Assembly (NCBI GenBank): GCA_020853995.1
Contig: JADYXV010000183.1
Coordinates: 1-13,916 of the forward strand
Length of the DNA: 13,916 nt
Reading direction: 5' to 3'
Source of the DNA: Novosphingobium sp.
GTDB taxonomy: Bacteria > Pseudomonadota > Alphaproteobacteria > Sphingomonadales > Sphingomonadaceae
Shown here: positions 6,666 to 13,702 of the stretch, in pieces
How the letters are laid out: each line of letters begins with the position of its first letter
How positions within the stretch are numbered: position 1 is the first letter of the stretch
Position numbers and translations under genes: made by a program
The notes under the pieces: model-generated
What the model was told of the DNA's origin: nothing
Database searches by the model: none
Seen by the model: only the letters and a program-made list of their open reading frames with translations

Positions 6666-9470
6666 TTATTCACCGAAAGTGCGCTGCCACCAACCGCGCC
6701 GCGGTGGCGCTGCAGGAGTTTCCGGTTCGGCAGGCTCTGCCACGGGCGCTTCGGCACTGACCGTTTCGGCAGGCGCTGCGTCAGATGCAACAGCGTCAGC
6801 CTTTTTCTTGCGCGGTGCACGCTTCGGCTTGGCTGGAGCGGCTTCCGTTTCAGCTTCGGCCTCAGCAGGGGCAGCTTCAGCAACCGGTTCGGCTGCTGGA
6901 ACGGCGTCTGCTTCCACGTCAGCTTTCTTTTTGCGCGGCGCACGCTTTGGCTTGGCCGGGGCGGCTTCAGCTTCGACGGGCACTGCAGCAGGTGCTGGTG
7001 CTGGTGCTGGCGCTTCTTCCGAAACCGGCTCTGTCACGGGCGCAGTATCAGTTACAGCATCAACCTTTTTGCGACTGACGCGCTTTGGCTTGGCGGGAGC
7101 TTCTTCTGCAGCGGGTGCAGGAGCAGCTTCCGGTTCGGCCGCAACGGCAGGTTCAGCCTGGGCTTCTGCTGCATCGGCATAAGTGCCTTCGTCGCCTTCG
7201 GCCTGATCGGCATCGCCTTCAGCACTTTGGCCTTCTGCACCATCACGTCCACCACGCCGACGACGACCGCGACGGCGGCGTTTGCGCTGGCCGCGTTCGG
7301 CTTCGGTTTCAGCGTCTTGACCAGGTTCGCCAGCCTCGACGTTCGTGGCTTCATCCGAAGCTTCGTCATCGCCTTCTTGCTCGCCGTTTTCAGCATCCGA
7401 GCCCTGCGTAGCAGTGCCGTCGTCGTCACGGCGATCACGGCTGCGGCCACGGCGGCGCTTGCGACGTTTGCGGCGGCCATCACGATCTGCGGCGTCCTCA
7501 CCTTCGGGGCGAGGAGCGCGTGCAGGGCGCTCATCACGCTCTTCAACTTCTTCTTCGGTGTCGTAATCGTCCTCGACGATGTCGTCCTCTTCTTCAGGTT
7601 CGACAATCGGTTCGAAGCGGGGGACGAATTCAGGACGTGGCCCGCGTGAAGCAACGCGCATCTTGGCGCCTTCGTTTTCACCTTCGGGGATTACTTCGAC
7701 GGTCACGCCATAGCGTTCTTCGATTTCGCCCAGATCAATACGTTTGGCGTTCAGAACATAAATGGCGGCTTCCTGGCTTGCATAGAGCGTGACGACGTTG
7801 CCCTTGCCCTTGGCAGCTTCGTCTTCGATCATGCGCAAGGCTGAAAGGCCAGCGGATGATGCGGTGCGAACCAGGCCTGAACCATCGCAGTGTGGACAGC
7901 CGCGTGTCGTGGCTTCCAGAACGCCGGTGCGCAGGCGCTGGCGGCTCATCTCCATCAGGCCGAAGCCTGAAATGCGGCCAACCTGGATGCGTGCGCGATC
8001 ATTGCGCAGCGCGTCCTTCATCGCCTTTTCAACCTTACGGATGTTTGATCCGTATTCCATGTCGATAAAGTCGATCACGACAAGGCCGGCCATATCGCGC
8101 AGGCGCAATTGACGGGCGATTTCGCGCGCGGCTTCAAGGTTGGTGGAAACCGCCGTCGCTTCGATGCCGTGTTCCTTGGTGGAGCGGCCCGAGTTGATGT
8201 CGATCGAAACAAGCGCTTCGGTCGGGTTGATCACGAGGTAACCGCCCGACTTCAACTGCACGACCGGATCGTACATCGCGGTAAGCTGGTCTTCGGCGCC
8301 ATAACGCTGGAACAGCGGTACCGGATCTACATATTGCTGCACCCGCTTGGCGTGGCTTGGCATCAGCAGTTTCATGAAGTCTTTGGCGGCGCGATAACCG
8401 TGCTCGCCCTCAACTACGACATCTTCGATATCGCGGTTGTAGATGTCGCGGATGGCGCGTTTGATCAGGTCGCTGTCCGAATGGATCAGGGCAGGGGCGA
8501 CCGAACCGATCGTGCGTTCGCGAATCTCGTCCCACAGGCGGGCGAGGTAATCGAAGTCGCGCTTGATTTCAGGCTTTGTACGCTGGAGACCGGCCGTGCG
8601 TACGATGCATGACATCGAACGCGGCAGTTCCATTTCGGTGATGATCGATTTCAGGCGCTTGCGGTCAGTTGCCGAACTGATCTTGCGGCTGATGCCGCCG
8701 CCATGGCTCGAATTCGGCATGAGCACGCAGTAGCGGCCTGCAAGGCTCAGATACGTGGTGAGGGCAGCACCCTTGTTCCCGCGTTCTTCCTTGACCACCT
8801 GGACAAGCAACACCTGACGGCGTTGAATGACGTCCTGGATCTTGTAGCGACGGCGCAGCGCCATGCGCTTGGCGCGCAGTTCGTCGGCTTCCTTGCCTTG
8901 GGCACGACCGCCCTGACGGCGACCGCGACGCGGGCGGCCGTTGTTCGAACGATCACCGCTTTCGTCTTCGCCTTCTTCACCAGCGTCAGAGGCGTTTTCA
9001 TCGCCTTCTTCGCCTTCATGATCGAAGCCGTTTTCGACGACACCGCCTTCGATGGTGGCAACCTGGTCTTTTTCCGATGTGTCGACTTCGGGCACGCCAT
9101 CATCGGCGTCATAGCCGTCATTGTCGCCGTATTCGTCTTCATCGCCATCTTCGGCTGCGCGCAGAGCGGCTTCCTCTTCGGCGTGCGCGGCTTCTTCGGC
9201 CAGAAGAGCCTCACGGTCTTCCTTGGGGATCTGATAGTAATCGGGGTGTATTTCGCTGAATGCGAGGAACCCGTGCCGGTTGCCGCCGAAATCGACGAAA
9301 GCCGCCTGAAGCGATGGCTCTACCCGTGTAACCTTGGCCAGATAGATATTGCCTTTGATCTGCTTGTGATCCGCAGATTCAAAGTCGAACTCCTCAATCC
9401 GGTTGCCCTTTAGCACCGCCACCCGGGTTTCTTCCTGGTGGCGCGCATCGATAAGCATGCGCGTTGTCAT
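6666..9470 (-). CDS. rne: Ribonuclease E/G, core of the RNA degradosome
   Basis: RNase E is the essential endoribonuclease that starts mRNA decay and processes rRNA and tRNA precursors; its unstructured tail scaffolds the degradosome. Residues 1-80 and about 209-250 form an S1 RNA-binding domain split by a roughly 120-aa insertion that is strongly acidic (about 91-175) and then Arg/Gly-rich (179-193), as is usual in alphaproteobacteria. The catalytic Mg2+ aspartates are Asp424 (SIDINSG) and Asp467 (VIDFIDM). The Zn-link is CPHC (Cys525, Cys528). From about 620 on the tail is low-complexity: an acidic block, Arg-rich patches (666-681, 728-742), three Lys/Arg/Pro-rich repeats, and the conserved end GWWQRTFGE. 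The start ATG 9470 has GGAG 8 bases upstream. It is divergent from the amidase gene across a 650-bp gap, and autoregulation through the leader is plausible. Confidence 0.96.
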   Translation of the reverse strand: MTTRMLIDARHQEETRVAVLKGNRIEEFDFESADHKQIKGNIYLAKVTRVEPSLQAAFVDFGGNRHGFLAFSEIHPDYYQIPKEDREALLAEEAAHAEEEAALRAAEDGDEDEYGDNDGYDADDGVPEVDTSEKDQVATIEGGVVENGFDHEGEEGDENASDAGEEGEDESGDRSNNGRPRRGRRQGGRAQGKEADELRAKRMALRRRYKIQDVIQRRQVLLVQVVKEERGNKGAALTTYLSLAGRYCVLMPNSSHGGGISRKISSATDRKRLKSIITEMELPRSMSCIVRTAGLQRTKPEIKRDFDYLARLWDEIRERTIGSVAPALIHSDSDLIKRAIRDIYNRDIEDVVVEGEHGYRAAKDFMKLLMPSHAKRVQQYVDPVPLFQRYGAEDQLTAMYDPVVQLKSGGYLVINPTEALVSIDINSGRSTKEHGIEATAVSTNLEAAREIARQLRLRDMAGLVVIDFIDMEYGSNIRKVEKAMKDALRNDRARIQVGRISGFGLMEMSRQRLRTGVLEATTRGCPHCDGSGLVRTASSAGLSALRMIEDEAAKGKGNVVTLYASQEAAIYVLNAKRIDLGEIEERYGVTVEVIPEGENEGAKMRVASRGPRPEFVPRFEPIVEPEEEDDIVEDDYDTEEEVEERDERPARAPRPEGEDAADRDGRRKRRKRRRGRSRDRRDDDGTATQGSDAENGEQEGDDEASDEATNVEAGEPGQDAETEAERGQRKRRRRGRRRRGGRDGAEGQSAEGDADQAEGDEGTYADAAEAQAEPAVAAEPEAAPAPAAEEAPAKPKRVSRKKVDAVTDTAPVTEPVSEEAPAPAPAPAAVPVEAEAAPAKPKRAPRKKKADVEADAVPAAEPVAEAAPAEAEAETEAAPAKPKRAPRKKKADAVASDAAPAETVSAEAPVAEPAEPETPAAPPRRGWWQRTFGE
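6798..7103 (-). repeat. Three imperfect coding repeats in the RNase E tail (PAKPKRxxRKKxD)
   Basis: Three copies of a basic motif occur at residues 792-804 (PAKPKRVSRKKVD), 838-851 and 879-892 (both PAKPKRAPRKKKAD), separated by 30-35 residues rich in Ala, Pro, Glu and Val. At the DNA level the copies near 6798-6846 and 6917-6967 differ mostly at third codon positions; the copy near 7063-7103 is shorter and more diverged. The pattern resembles histone H1/AlgP-like lysine-alanine-proline repeats and probably acts as an RNA-binding arginine/lysine-rich region. Confidence 0.85.
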
Positions 9471-9476
9471 TATAAA

Positions 9477-9482
9477 TTCTCC
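9477..9482 (-). promoter_or_regulatory. Ribosome binding site of rne
   Basis: On the minus strand GGAGAA is followed by TTTATA and then the ATG at 9470. Placement of the GGAG 8 bases from the ATG fixes this start. The A/U-rich spacer is unusual against the very GC-rich hairpin directly upstream and would leave the start region unpaired. Confidence 0.8.
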
Positions 9483-9484
9483 AG

Positions 9485-9523
9485 CCGCGCCGCCGCCGGG
9501 TTGCCCCTGCGTCGCTGGCGCGG
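9485..9523 (-). promoter_or_regulatory. GC-rich stem-loop just upstream of the rne ribosome binding site
   Basis: CCGCGCC at 9485-9491 and GGCGCGG at 9517-9523 are perfect 7-bp complements enclosing 25 bases, inside which GGG and CCC can form a smaller helix. It ends 2 bases from the ribosome binding site. Its position fits a leader element through which RNase E could control its own mRNA, as known for enterobacterial rne; that role is inference. Confidence 0.5.
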
Positions 9524-9555
9524 ATCGTTTGAGATAGGCGCGCGCGATTAGGCAG

Positions 9556-9575
9556 GACCAATGCTGGGATTGGTC
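9556..9575 (-). promoter_or_regulatory. Second stem-loop in the rne leader
   Basis: GACCAAT (9556-9562) and ATTGGTC (9569-9575) are perfect 7-bp complements around a 6-base loop. It lies 86 bases upstream of the rne start. It is followed on the minus strand by unpaired CTGCCTAAT, with no U-tract, so it is not a terminator. It is probably part of the transcribed rne leader. Confidence 0.5.
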
Positions 9576-9978
9576 GAATACCGTGGCTGCGCGCGAATGC
9601 GGGTTTGCCGGATCGGAGCGTTGGGGCCATAGGCTTTGCGCCTGTCATGCCTTGTCGCTCGCCGCCCGGCGGCGGTTGGTTTGTGTCTGCTGTGACGATA
9701 ACTCGCGGCGAAGTGCGCGTGCTGCCATTCGTCCACGCCGATGCTGCCCCGGTGGGGCTGGCAGGCAGGAACGAAACGCAGCTCATCATTACGGCATCAA
9801 CCTTGTGGCTCGGGGAATGGGCGCGACCGCATCTTCATCCCCACGATTACGGGATTTAGCCAGCGGTGCCTTGTCTCTGCCCACCGTAACGCAAAGCAGC
9901 GCTTTTTGGCGGTTTGGGCGAAGAACACGCCGGTGCTGACGTACCCCGGTAAACCATTGCTAGCACCCCGATTGCAAA

Positions 9979-10000
9979 GCGGCAAATAAAACAATGCCGC
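9979..10000. repeat. Inverted repeat with A/T-rich loop in the rne-amidase gap
   Basis: GCGGCA (9979-9984) and TGCCGC (9995-10000) are perfect complements around the 10-base loop AATAAAACAA. No T-run follows on either strand, so termination is unlikely. It may be an operator-like site near the divergent promoters. Confidence 0.45.
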
Positions 10001-10006
10001 CTGACT

Positions 10007-10020
10007 GCAGACCGGTCTGC
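10007..10020. promoter_or_regulatory. Perfect 14-bp palindrome, possible operator
   Basis: GCAGACCGGTCTGC reads the same on both strands. It is in non-coding DNA about 100 bases before the amidase start and about 540 bases before the rne start. A dimeric regulator could bind such a site; I cannot name one. Confidence 0.45.
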
Positions 10021-10046
10021 CTCACGCTTTCATCACACGAAATATG

Positions 10047-10061
10047 TTAGGGAACAGTTAA
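10047..10061 (+). promoter_or_regulatory. CtrA-like box upstream of the amidase gene
   Basis: The sequence TTAG-GGAACAG-TTAA matches the alphaproteobacterial CtrA consensus TTAA-N7-TTAA in 7 of 8 fixed positions, and is followed by CC. It ends 59 bases before the amidase ATG, a usual promoter distance. CtrA control of a cell-separation enzyme would make sense, but the match is based on sequence alone and the motif is short. Confidence 0.35.
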
Positions 10062-10120
10062 CCATAACGCCTATTTGGGACTAGACCGGGGTGCGCGTGA
10101 GAGGGCATAGGCCGTAAAGC

Positions 10121-11050
10121 ATGGTTGACCGCGGTATTTTCATGACAGCCTTTGCCGCGCCAGTTGCTGCGGCTGCTATCGTATGGTCCGCGCTTGCCGC
10201 AGGGCTGATGAATGTCGAACCGCGTTATGTGGTGAAACTGGCCATGCCGGACGATGCAGGATTGATCGGATTGCCGCCGATTGAAGGTCCGCCCGATGCC
10301 AGCCGGCCCTTGGTAGTGATCGATGCAGGGCACGGCGGTCACGATCCGGGCGCAAGCGGGCAGGACGGTGAGCGCGAAAAGGATCTTACGCTGATGCTGG
10401 CGCAGTCAATGCGCGATGCGCTGCTATCATCCGGGCGCGTGCGCGTGGCGATGACCCGCAACACGGATCGTTTTCTGGTTCTGGCTGAACGCGCCGATAT
10501 TGCGCGCCGGCTAAACGCCGATCTGTTCATTTCTGTCCATGCCGATGCGGCGAGTGCGGCCGAAGCGCGTGGAGCCACAATCTATACGATTTCCGACAAG
10601 GCCTCCGATTCGGTGGCAGAGGCATTGGCGGCGCGTGAGAACAGGGCAGATGCCGTCAACGGCGTGACTTTGGCTGATAAGGGACAGGCAGTGTCATCCA
10701 TCCTGGTCGATCTGGCGCGGCGCGAAATGCGCGGAAGTTCAAAGCGATTTGGCGAATTGGTCGTGCGCGAAGGAAAGGATGTGATTGCCTTTCACAATCA
10801 GCCGCAGCGTGAAGCTGCATTCGTCGTTCTCAAGTCCCTTGACCTGCCTTCTGCTCTGATCGAGGCCGGTTATATCAGTAATCTGGAAGACGCGCAGACC
10901 ATGCAGGACAAGGTTTGGCGCAAGAAATTTTCTGGATCGGTGACACAAGCGATCGAGATTTTTCTGGCCGAACGTCAAGCGTCTGCTTTTGCAGGACCGT
11001 TGCCTGTGCCTGTTGATTCCGGAAGCGTTGCGGCAACCGATGGGCCCTGA
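10121..11050 (+). CDS. N-acetylmuramoyl-L-alanine amidase (Amidase_3), periplasmic
   Basis: This zinc amidase cleaves the bond between N-acetylmuramic acid and L-alanine of the peptidoglycan stem peptide, as needed for daughter-cell separation. A hydrophobic N-terminal segment (residues 7-30) serves as signal peptide or anchor. The Amidase_3 domain spans about 64-285. Zinc ligands are His71 (VIDAGHGG), Glu86 (GEREKDLT) and His140 (FISVHADA), and the catalytic Glu is 248 (ALIEAGYISN). At 309 aa it lacks the N-terminal AMIN targeting domain of E. coli AmiB/AmiC and is closest to an AmiA/AmiC-type catalytic unit. A stop codon two codons upstream (10115-10117) makes ATG 10121 the earliest ATG start; ribosome binding is weak (GAGAGGG, 15 bases away). 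It is followed 64 bases later by the PBP1A gene, a conserved alphaproteobacterial pairing next to rne. Confidence 0.93.
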   Translation: MVDRGIFMTAFAAPVAAAAIVWSALAAGLMNVEPRYVVKLAMPDDAGLIGLPPIEGPPDASRPLVVIDAGHGGHDPGASGQDGEREKDLTLMLAQSMRDALLSSGRVRVAMTRNTDRFLVLAERADIARRLNADLFISVHADAASAAEARGATIYTISDKASDSVAEALAARENRADAVNGVTLADKGQAVSSILVDLARREMRGSSKRFGELVVREGKDVIAFHNQPQREAAFVVLKSLDLPSALIEAGYISNLEDAQTMQDKVWRKKFSGSVTQAIEIFLAERQASAFAGPLPVPVDSGSVAATDGP

Positions 11051-11070
11051 TTGGCAGGCTCTTGCGATAG

Positions 11071-11106
11071 GCCTCTGGCAAGGTGACGTGTCAGCATGCT
11101 AGAGGC
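11071..11106 (+). promoter_or_regulatory. Inverted repeat overlapping the PBP1A ribosome binding site
   Basis: GCCTCT (11071-11076) and AGAGGC (11101-11106) are perfect 6-bp complements around 24 bases. The second arm contains AGAGG, the only candidate Shine-Dalgarno for the PBP1A ATG at 11115. Pairing would hide it. The stem is short, so this is suggestive only. Confidence 0.3.
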
Positions 11107-11114
11107 GCTGCACG

Positions 11115-13649
11115 ATGGCTGACGAGACACCTGAGCAAACCCGGTTTATAACGCGGCGCGGCGGGGTTCCTGCCCGTTGGCGCGGACTTTCGGTGTGGTA
11201 CCGCAGCAAGTGGCAAAGCAGCCGCTTGTTCCGTTTGGCCAACTATGCGCTGGGCGCGCTTTTGCTGGGCTGGTTCGTGCTGTGGCTGACAGTGGCGCGG
11301 ACCCTGCCGTCAGCTGACAAATTGCTGACATATCAGCCACCTTTGCCCACGATGGTGCGCGGCAATGATGGCGAGATCGTATCGAGCTATGCCCGCGAAC
11401 GTCGTGTGCAATTGCGCTTTGTCGATTTTCCAGAACCCATGATCAATGCGTTTCTGGCGGCTGAGGACAAGACGTTCTGGACGCATGGCGGCATAGATTA
11501 TCTGGGCTTTGCAGGCGCGGTGGTGGATTATGCGACCAAGCTGGGATCGGATGAACGCGCGCGCGGCGGTTCCACGATCACGCAGCAGGTGGCCAAGAAC
11601 ATCCTGATTGGCGATGAATATTCGATCACGCGCAAATTGAAGGAGATGATCCTTGCGCGCAGGATCGAAGGAGTCCTGACCAAGCAGCAGATCCTTGAAT
11701 TGTATCTCAACGAAATCCCGCTGGGTCGGCAAAGCTTTGGGGTTCAGGCCGCCGCGCGCGCCTATTTCGACAAGGACGTAGGCGATCTTGCGCTGCATGA
11801 AACCGCGTTTCTGGCGATATTGCCCAAGGCACCGGAACGTTATGGCCGTGCCAAATTTGAAGGCATGGCGATCACACGGCGCAATTATGTGCTGGATCAG
11901 ATGGTCAAGAGCGGATGGGCAACGCAGGCAGAGGCAACTGCCGCTGGGGCCATGCCATTGGGCCTCAAGCCGCGTCGGGCCGAAAGCTACACAGCGGACG
12001 CTGGTTATTTCCTTGAAGAAGTCCGCCGCCGCTTGATCGGCAAGTTTGGCGAAAAGGCCGAAGATGGTCCGAACAGCATCTATGCCGGCGGGCTGTGGGT
12101 GCGCACCTCGCTTGACACGCAATTGCAGACTGCGGCGCAAAACTCTTTGCGCACCGCGTTGCTGCGTTATGGCGGTGGCCGGGCCTGGCACGGACCGATT
12201 GCGCGGATCGATCTGGATGACGGCAATTGGCAGACACAACTGATCACCAGTAATATCTCCATCAACTACCAGAACTGGCGCGTTGGCGTTGTCTTGTCGC
12301 GCAGCGGGCAGAGCGGCCAGATCGGGTTTTCAGATGGCAAAACCGCCAATCTGATTGGCGTACCCGACATCATGAAGGCTGGAGACATCACTGCCGTTGC
12401 GCCTGTAAATTCGGGCACGTTTGCCGTGCGCACAATCCCAGAGGTTTCGGGCGGCATGGTCGTTCAAGATCCGCAAAGCGGGCGAGTGTTGGCAATGCAG
12501 GGCGGATTTGACGCACGTCTTGGCTCATTCAATCGCGCGACGCAGGCCAATCGTCAGCCGGGATCAACGATCAAGCCGTTCGTCTATGCAACAGCGTTGG
12601 ACAACGGCATGACGCCGGCCTCGATGGTCGTGGACGGGACATTCTGCGTTTATCAGGGCGCGGCTCTGGGCGAAAAGTGCTTCCGCAATTTTGGTAACGA
12701 AGGCGGTTCGGGCAGTCACACGATGCGGTGGGGGCTTGAACAATCGCGCAACCTGATGACCGTGCGCGTTGCCAATGACGTGGGCATGGACAAGGTTGTG
12801 CGCACGATCAAGGCCGCTGGCGTTGGCGATTACCAGCCTTACCTGTCAATGGCTTTGGGGGCTGGCGATACGACGGTGCTGAAGATGGTCAACGCCTATG
12901 CCGCGCTTGCCAATCAGGGGCGGCAGCATGATCCGTCGATGATTGATTATGTGCAGGACCGTAACGGCAAAGTGATCTGGCGTGCTGACAACCGGCGGTG
13001 TGATGGTTGCAGTATGGCGCAATGGGATGGCAAACCCATGCCGCGCCTGAATGTAACCGGCAGGCAGGTAATCGATCCGCGCACGGCATATCAGGTTGTT
13101 CACATGCTTGAGGGCGTGGTGGTGCGCGGTACGGCGATAACCTTGCGCGATCTGGGACTGCCGCTGTTCGGCAAGACCGGCACGACATCAGGCCCGACCA
13201 ATGTCTGGTTCGTGGGCGGATCTCCCGACATCATCGCAGGCGTTTATATCGGTTATGACCAGCCACGCAGCCTTGGCGGTTATGCCCAGGGTGGACGCAT
13301 TGCAGCGCCTGTGTTCAAACAATTGGTGCAAGAAACACGGGCACGCTGGAAGGATATTCCGTTCCGCGTTCCCGAAGGCGTACGCATGGTGAAAGTTGAC
13401 CGCGTTTCGGGCAAGCGGGTCTTCGGCGGTACACCTGAAAACGACGTGGCTAAAGCGTCGATCATCTGGGAAGCCTTCAAGCCGGATACGGAACCCAAAC
13501 GTACGGCGCAACAGGGCGAGGTTACTGCCAAACAAGCAGTTCTTGACGCCTTGCGTAAAGCCCGTGCCGCAAGGGGCATCGCCAACAACAGCTCTGACGA
13601 TGCACCGGTTGAGGAAAGCTTTATCGAAGAGCAGGGCGGGATTTACTGA
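11115..13649 (+). CDS. mrcA: Penicillin-binding protein 1A, bifunctional transglycosylase/transpeptidase
   Basis: This class A PBP polymerises glycan strands from lipid II and cross-links stem peptides at the outer face of the inner membrane. After a cytoplasmic N-terminus there is one membrane anchor (about residues 43-62). The GT51 domain carries the catalytic Glu117 (EDKTFW), GGSTITQQVAKN (151-162), RKLKEMILARRIE (173-185) and ILELYLNEIPLG (193-204). An inserted OB-like region lies about 355-440. The transpeptidase domain has SxxK at Ser484-Lys487 (GSTIKPF), SxN at 544-546 (SRN) and KTGT at 687-690. Its 844 aa is normal for the family. Four cysteines (511, 522 and CDGC at 629-632) lie in the transpeptidase domain. 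It is the second gene after the amidase and probably co-transcribed; the start is supported by the weak AGAGG 10 bases upstream. All catalytic motifs are present. Confidence 0.96.
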   Translation: MADETPEQTRFITRRGGVPARWRGLSVWYRSKWQSSRLFRLANYALGALLLGWFVLWLTVARTLPSADKLLTYQPPLPTMVRGNDGEIVSSYARERRVQLRFVDFPEPMINAFLAAEDKTFWTHGGIDYLGFAGAVVDYATKLGSDERARGGSTITQQVAKNILIGDEYSITRKLKEMILARRIEGVLTKQQILELYLNEIPLGRQSFGVQAAARAYFDKDVGDLALHETAFLAILPKAPERYGRAKFEGMAITRRNYVLDQMVKSGWATQAEATAAGAMPLGLKPRRAESYTADAGYFLEEVRRRLIGKFGEKAEDGPNSIYAGGLWVRTSLDTQLQTAAQNSLRTALLRYGGGRAWHGPIARIDLDDGNWQTQLITSNISINYQNWRVGVVLSRSGQSGQIGFSDGKTANLIGVPDIMKAGDITAVAPVNSGTFAVRTIPEVSGGMVVQDPQSGRVLAMQGGFDARLGSFNRATQANRQPGSTIKPFVYATALDNGMTPASMVVDGTFCVYQGAALGEKCFRNFGNEGGSGSHTMRWGLEQSRNLMTVRVANDVGMDKVVRTIKAAGVGDYQPYLSMALGAGDTTVLKMVNAYAALANQGRQHDPSMIDYVQDRNGKVIWRADNRRCDGCSMAQWDGKPMPRLNVTGRQVIDPRTAYQVVHMLEGVVVRGTAITLRDLGLPLFGKTGTTSGPTNVWFVGGSPDIIAGVYIGYDQPRSLGGYAQGGRIAAPVFKQLVQETRARWKDIPFRVPEGVRMVKVDRVSGKRVFGGTPENDVAKASIIWEAFKPDTEPKRTAQQGEVTAKQAVLDALRKARAARGIANNSSDDAPVEESFIEEQGGIY

Positions 13650-13702
13650 TCTGCCCTCAAAGGCATTGGCCCGGGGGCGAGGGATCTGGTAGTTACCTCG
13701 TC

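Larger units (their letters stand above)
9471..10120. other. 650-bp divergent gap between rne and the amidase gene; rne leader and promoters
   Basis: No frame here gives a recognisable protein; short open frames on both strands look like chance frames in GC-rich DNA. The part next to rne (about 9477-9780, minus strand) contains several hairpins and the ribosome binding site GGAGAA (9477-9482), and is best read as an RNase E 5' leader. The part next to the amidase (about 9970-10120) is more A/T-rich and holds a stem-loop, a 14-bp palindrome and a CtrA-like box, so it is the likely promoter region. I cannot place sigma-70 boxes with confidence. Confidence 0.6.

Noticed and set aside
6625..7182. 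Plus-strand low-complexity Ala/Ser-rich open frame opposite the rne tail
   Set aside because: Its repeats mirror the coding repeats of RNase E, and it also crosses the terminator.
9394..9789. Minus-strand 131-codon frame overlapping the rne start
   Set aside because: It has no homology that I recognise and ends inside rne in another frame; the rne leader hairpins explain the region better.
9605..9859. Plus-strand 84-codon frame in the rne-amidase gap
   Set aside because: It shows no ribosome binding site, no domain and no codon pattern that stands out; treated as chance.
11310..12239. Minus-strand 309-codon frame opposite the PBP1A gene
   Set aside because: It is antisense to the GT51 domain with no recognisable motif.
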